8,139 bases of DNA from AC-32 sp036522595 (lineage in GTDB: Bacteria > Actinomycetota > Thermoleophilia > Gaiellales > Gaiellaceae): positions 1 to 8,139 of the forward strand of contig DATDFL010000055.1 of NCBI GenBank assembly GCA_036522595.1. The letters are read 5' to 3'. The translations under genes were made by a program, and so were the position numbers. Position 1 is the first letter of the stretch; each line of letters begins with the position of its first letter. Below are positions 4,941 to 8,139 of this stretch, piece by piece. The notes below the pieces were generated by a model. The model saw only the letters and a list, made by a program, of their open reading frames with translations. It was not told the DNA's origin and searched no databases.

Positions 4941-6989
4941 GTGCCCACGACCTTTGCGGGAGGGGAGGCGCCCGGCGCCTGGCCGCGCCTGCCCGGGACT
5001 CCGCGGCCGGACAGCCTCGAGCGTCCCGTCTCCACGCTGAGAGGCGTGGGGCCGACCCTCCAGAAGACGCTCGGAAAGCTCGGCCTGCGCACGATCGAGG
5101 ATCTGCTCGAGCACCGTCCGCACCGCTACGAGACAGCCGTGCCCGAGCGGCGGATCGCAGACCTGCTCGCCGGCGAAGAGGCCGCGATCGCCGGAGAGGT
5201 GACGCGGGTGTCGGTGCGGCGGCCGCGCCGAAATCTTGCGATCGTCCAGGCCCGCGTCGCAGACGAGAGCGGCGAGATCGGCGCCGTCTGGTTCAACCAG
5301 GCGTGGCTCGCCGAGAAGCTCCAGCCCGGAACGCGCGTGAGGCTGCGCGGGCAGCTGGAGCGGAACGGCTTCAAGGTGCGCTCCTATGACCTGAACGGCG
5401 TCTCGGCTACCGCCGACTTCGCGCCGGTGTATCCGGCGAGCGAGGAGGTGACGCCCAAGCGCCTGCGCGGTCTGGTCGATCGCGCGCTCGTCTTCGCGAG
5501 CGACGCCCCGGATCCGCTGCCGTCCGCCCTGAAGGCGGGCGAGAAGCTGCCGCTACGCGCGGACGCGCTGGTCGCGCTGCACCGGCCCAGGTCGCTCGAC
5601 GAAGGGGAGGAGGCTCGCCGCCGGCTGGCCTTTGACGAGCTGCTCGTCCTACAGGTCGGCCTCGCGCGCGCCCGGGCCGGGCGGGCAACGGAGCAGGCGC
5701 GCGCGCTCGGCGAGCCCGGCGAGCTGACGGCGAGGTACCGCGAACTGCTGCCGTTCGAGCTCACTCCAGACCAGGAGCACGCGATCGCCGAGATCGACCG
5801 CGACCTCGGCGGCGAAGCGCCGATGCAGCGGCTCCTGCAGGGCGACGTCGGCTCCGGGAAGACGGTCGTGGCGCTCTACGCGTTGCTCCGCGCGGTCGAG
5901 ACCGGGCTGCGCGGCGCGCTGATGGCCCCCACGGAAACCCTCGCTGAGCAGCACTTTCTGACGATCGAGCCGCTGTGCTCGCAGCTCGGTGTGCCGGTCG
6001 CGCTCCTCACCGGGTCGGTGAAGTCGGACCTCACGGAGGCGCGGGTCGTCGTCGGGACGCACGCGCTGATCCAGGAAGGCGTCGAGCTCGAGGACCTCGC
6101 GGTCGCAGTGGTCGACGAGCAGCATCGCTTCGGAGTCGAGCAGCGCAAGGCGCTCGTCGAGGGCCGGGCGCCGCACGTCCTGCACATGACCGCGACGCCG
6201 ATCCCGCGCACGCTCGCACTGACGCTCTACGGCGACCTCTCGGTGACGGAGATCGCAAAGCCGCCGGCCTCCCGGAAGCCGATCATCACGTCGTGGGTCA
6301 CCGCGGAGAAATCGTCCGAGGCCTACCGCCGCCTGCGGAAGCACCTCGATGCGGGCCGCCAGGCGTACGTCGTCTGCCCGCTGATCGAGGAATCAGGTAC
6401 TTCAGTCGCTCGCGCCGCCGAGGTCGAGGCGGAGCGCCTGCGCCGCGGCGAGCTCAAGGGCTACAAGGTCGGCCTGATGCACGGACGCCTACGGCCGGCC
6501 GAGCGACGCGCGCTGATGGCGGCGTTCGTCGCGCGAGAGCTCGACGTGCTCGTGGCGACGACGGTGATCGAGGTCGGCGTCGACGTCCCGAACGCGACGA
6601 TCATGATCGTCCAGGAAGCCGACCGGTTCGGGCTCGCGCAGCTCCACCAGCTCCGCGGCCGGGTGGGTCGAGGCGCGGAGCAGTCGTACTGCCTCCTGAT
6701 CTCACGCGCGCGCGAAGAGTTGACCGAAAACGCCCAGGCGCGCCTGCAGGCCCTCGTCGACTCCACGGACGGCTTCGAGCTGGCCGAGAAGGACCTCGAG
6801 CTCCGAGGCGAGGGGCAGCTCCTCGGCACGCGGCAGTCCGGCCTTTCGGAGCTGCGGTTCGTCCACTGGCGCCGCGACCGTCCGCTCCTCGAGCGGGCCC
6901 GCGCCGCGGCGGAGAGCCTCGTCGACTACGAAGGACCGCTCGCGGACGACGTCAAGCGCTTCTTCGGCGAACGGGAGGTCGCGGCGTGA
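4941..6989 (+). CDS. recG: ATP-dependent DNA helicase RecG
   Basis: This 682-residue protein is RecG, a superfamily-2 helicase that remodels stalled replication forks and branched DNA. The N-terminal region includes LRGVGPTLQKTLGKLGL and a wedge/OB-fold segment around residues 75-150 (AIAGEVTRV to VRLRGQLERNG). The helicase motifs follow in order: GDVGSGKT (301-308, Walker A), APTETLAEQH, GTHALIQ, DEQH (392-395), TATPIPRTLA, MHGRL, TTVIEVGVDVPNAT, and QLHQLRGRVGRG (567-578). The C-terminus has TRQSGLSELRF. Length is close to the usual ~690 residues and no motif is missing. The GTG at 4941 is chosen because a -10 box sits exactly twelve bases upstream. The stop TGA overlaps the next gene's GTG as GTGA. 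Its location downstream of the fakA region and upstream of rsmD is seen in other actinobacteria. Confidence 0.97.
   Translation: MPTTFAGGEAPGAWPRLPGTPRPDSLERPVSTLRGVGPTLQKTLGKLGLRTIEDLLEHRPHRYETAVPERRIADLLAGEEAAIAGEVTRVSVRRPRRNLAIVQARVADESGEIGAVWFNQAWLAEKLQPGTRVRLRGQLERNGFKVRSYDLNGVSATADFAPVYPASEEVTPKRLRGLVDRALVFASDAPDPLPSALKAGEKLPLRADALVALHRPRSLDEGEEARRRLAFDELLVLQVGLARARAGRATEQARALGEPGELTARYRELLPFELTPDQEHAIAEIDRDLGGEAPMQRLLQGDVGSGKTVVALYALLRAVETGLRGALMAPTETLAEQHFLTIEPLCSQLGVPVALLTGSVKSDLTEARVVVGTHALIQEGVELEDLAVAVVDEQHRFGVEQRKALVEGRAPHVLHMTATPIPRTLALTLYGDLSVTEIAKPPASRKPIITSWVTAEKSSEAYRRLRKHLDAGRQAYVVCPLIEESGTSVARAAEVEAERLRRGELKGYKVGLMHGRLRPAERRALMAAFVARELDVLVATTVIEVGVDVPNATIMIVQEADRFGLAQLHQLRGRVGRGAEQSYCLLISRAREELTENAQARLQALVDSTDGFELAEKDLELRGEGQLLGTRQSGLSELRFVHWRRDRPLLERARAAAESLVDYEGPLADDVKRFFGEREVAA
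6973..6979 (+). promoter_or_regulatory. Ribosome-binding site of the HEAT-like gene
   Basis: GGGAGGT inside the end of recG lies six bases before the GTG at 6986. It is the strongest Shine-Dalgarno sequence in the window and fixes the start of the next gene at the GTGA overlap. Confidence 0.7.
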
Positions 6990-7534
6990 TCGCGCTCGAG
7001 CACCGCCGACTCGTACGGGCGCTGTCCAACGGCGACGAGCACACGCGCTGGGAGGCTGCGAAGGCGCTGTCCGAGGTGCGTGACGAGGAAACGATCCGGA
7101 AGGTCGAGCGAGTTCTGGAACGAAGCTCCAGGGAGGAGGCGCGCGTGGCTGCCGCCTACGTTCTCGGCTTTGCCGGCGATAGCGACGTCGCTCCGGCCCT
7201 CGCACGCATCCTCGCCGACCGCGAGGAGAGCGTCGCCGTCCGCGCGTACGTCGCCGAAGCGCTCGGACACCTCCTGCAGCACGAGCCGGTGCTCGCCGGC
7301 GTGCGGCTCGCGATTCGGGCCGGGCTCAGCGATCCCGAACCGGAGATTCGCTTCTGGAGCGCTTTCGCTGCGGGAGTTCTCGAGCTGCACGAGACCCGGG
7401 GCATGCTCGAGCGACTGGCGAGCACGGATCACGCGGAGGTCGAGGGCTGGTGGTCGGTCGCCGAGGAGGCGGCCTGGGCGCTGCGCGTCCTCGACGGCGA
7501 GGAGGACCCGCCGCTGCCGAACCGGAGTGCCTAG
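6986..7534 (+). CDS. HEAT-like repeat protein, function unknown
   Basis: This 182-residue protein is built of paired amphipathic helices resembling HEAT/PBS-lyase-type repeats. Segments with this character include RWEAAKALSEVRDEETIRKVERVLE, ARVAAAYVLGFAGDSDVAPALARIL, VAVRAYVAEALGHLLQ and IRFWSAFAAGVLEL. There is no signal peptide, membrane segment, cysteine cluster or catalytic motif, so it is probably a soluble protein-binding scaffold. The start is the GTG at 6986, overlapping the recG stop and preceded by GGGAGGT; recG and this gene are therefore translationally coupled. This gene and the following Rid gene lie between recG and rsmD. The stop TAG at 7532 also begins the predicted -10 box of the Rid gene. 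No named family was recognised beyond the repeat type. A role with RecG is suggested only by coupling. Confidence 0.85.
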   Translation: MIALEHRRLVRALSNGDEHTRWEAAKALSEVRDEETIRKVERVLERSSREEARVAAAYVLGFAGDSDVAPALARILADREESVAVRAYVAEALGHLLQHEPVLAGVRLAIRAGLSDPEPEIRFWSAFAAGVLELHETRGMLERLASTDHAEVEGWWSVAEEAAWALRVLDGEEDPPLPNRSA

Positions 7535-7537
7535 GCT
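7532..7537 (+). promoter_or_regulatory. Possible leaderless -10 box of the Rid gene
   Basis: TAGGCT is at exactly -12 to -7 from the ATG at 7544, and its TAG is the stop codon of the HEAT-like gene. No well-spaced Shine-Dalgarno sequence is present (the nearest GGAG is about 16 bases away) and no -35 hexamer is apparent. Confidence 0.45.
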
Positions 7538-7543
7538 CTGACC

Positions 7544-7936
7544 ATGTCTGTCGAACTCATCAATCCAGACGGTCTCTACGAGCCTCCGGTGTACACCCAG
7601 CTCGCGGTCGGGCGCGGGTCCCGCGTCGTCTTCGTCAGCGGACAGGTCGGCTTCGATGCCGAAGGGAAGCTCGTCAGCGAGGACGTCGTCGAGCAGGCCG
7701 AGCAAGCGTTCCGGAACATCCGTACGGCGGTCGAGGCGCTCGGCGGGTCGGTCCAGGACATCGCCAAGCTCACGATCTTCGTGGTCGGCCATCGCCCGGA
7801 GCTCGCCCAGCCGCTGCTCGCAGCCCGCGCCGCCGTGCTAGGCGACCACCTGCCGGCGAGCACCTTCCTCGGTGTGGAGAAGCTGATCCGGCCGGAGCTG
7901 CTGGTCGAGGTCGAGGCGATCGCCGTCCTCGACTGA
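7544..7936 (+). CDS. Rid/YjgF-family protein lacking the RidA catalytic arginine
   Basis: This 130-residue protein has the Rid fold signatures: FVSGQVGFDAEG, the helix EQAEQAFRNIRTAVEALGG, the strand DIAKLTIFV and the C-terminal VEVEAIAVL. True RidA enzymes hydrolyse reactive enamine/imine intermediates, such as 2-aminoacrylate from serine dehydratase, using an arginine equivalent to R105 of the enteric enzyme. Aligning HLPASTFLGVEKL here with FPARSCVEVARL there puts serine 106 in that position, while the glutamate equivalent to E120 is kept (E122). It therefore probably belongs to a Rid subfamily without classical RidA deaminase activity, so the symbol ridA is withheld. It starts nine bases after the HEAT-like gene and is followed after nine bases by rsmD, so it is part of a compact gene string. 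It is likely a cytosolic trimer, as is usual in the family. Confidence 0.9.
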   Translation: MSVELINPDGLYEPPVYTQLAVGRGSRVVFVSGQVGFDAEGKLVSEDVVEQAEQAFRNIRTAVEALGGSVQDIAKLTIFVVGHRPELAQPLLAARAAVLGDHLPASTFLGVEKLIRPELLVEVEAIAVLD

Positions 7937-7945
7937 GGCGGCACG

Positions 7946-8139
7946 ATGCGGATCATCGCGGGCTCGCGGAAGGGCGCTCGGATCTTCGCGCCGAAGGGGC
8001 GCGAGACCCGGCCGACCGGTGACCGCGTCCGCGAGGCCGCGTTCAACCTGATCGGCCCGGGGTTCGTCGAGGAGACACGCGTGCTCGACCTGTTCGCGGG
8101 CTCCGGCGCGATGGGGCTCGAAGCGCTCTCCCGCGGGGC
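7946..8139 (+). CDS. rsmD: 16S rRNA (guanine966-N2)-methyltransferase, 5' part
   Basis: Only the first 64 codons are inside the window. The protein begins MRIIAGSRKGARIFAPKG, typical of RsmD, followed by TRPTGDRVREAAFNL and the SAM-binding motif VLDLFAGSGAMGLEAL. RsmD methylates G966 of 16S rRNA in the small subunit. The ATG at 7946 is supported by GAGG at 7935-7938, seven bases upstream and overlapping the stop of the Rid gene. No TANNNT box sits at -12, so it is probably expressed with the gene before it. In many actinobacteria coaD follows rsmD; that lies beyond the window. Confidence 0.94.
   Translation, partial: MRIIAGSRKGARIFAPKGRETRPTGDRVREAAFNLIGPGFVEETRVLDLFAGSGAMGLEALSRG

Noticed and set aside
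5975..6985. Upstream open extension of the HEAT-like gene through recG
   Set aside because: The arginine/proline-rich translation is a frame shadow of recG; the real start is the GTG at 6986 with a strong ribosome-binding site.

Overview
The window is high-GC bacterial chromosome. All nine genes are on the + strand and tightly packed, with no plasmid, phage or insertion-sequence genes. The order rpmB - fakA - degV - recG - rsmD, the zinc-type L28, the many start codons without a Shine-Dalgarno sequence behind TANNNT -10 boxes, and the GC-rich codon use suggest an actinobacterium, possibly a deep-branching class such as Thermoleophilia. The lineage is inference; no rRNA is present.

Layout. 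(1) Positions 2-1461 hold the end of a riboflavin operon: ribBA (5' end outside the window) overlaps ribH by ATGA. RibH carries a very acidic N-terminal extension. (2) Positions 1462-1687 hold a hairpin at the ribH stop and two tandem copies (97-bp period) of a hairpin-forming repeat. A third, inverted copy lies at 4821-4886, on the degV stop codon. (3) rpmB (L28) is followed by a good intrinsic terminator. (4) fakA, a lone receiver-domain response regulator and degV (fakB-like) form a likely fatty-acid kinase unit with a signalling protein in the middle. (5) recG, a HEAT-like repeat protein, a Rid-family protein without the RidA arginine, and the start of rsmD fill the rest.

Expression logic. 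Two types of gene start alternate. ribH, the HEAT gene and rsmD overlap or nearly touch the preceding gene and have a Shine-Dalgarno sequence. fakA, the response regulator, recG and the Rid gene have no Shine-Dalgarno sequence but have TANNNT at exactly -12 to -7 from the start codon, which is the geometry of leaderless promoters. rpmB has a similar box three bases further out. In two cases the upstream gene's TAG stop codon supplies the first three bases of the -10 box.

The items most worth following up are the response regulator between the two halves of a fatty-acid kinase, the repeat family, the stop-codon/-10 overlaps, the acidic lumazine synthase tail and the atypical Rid protein. No wholly new system can be shown from sequence alone.
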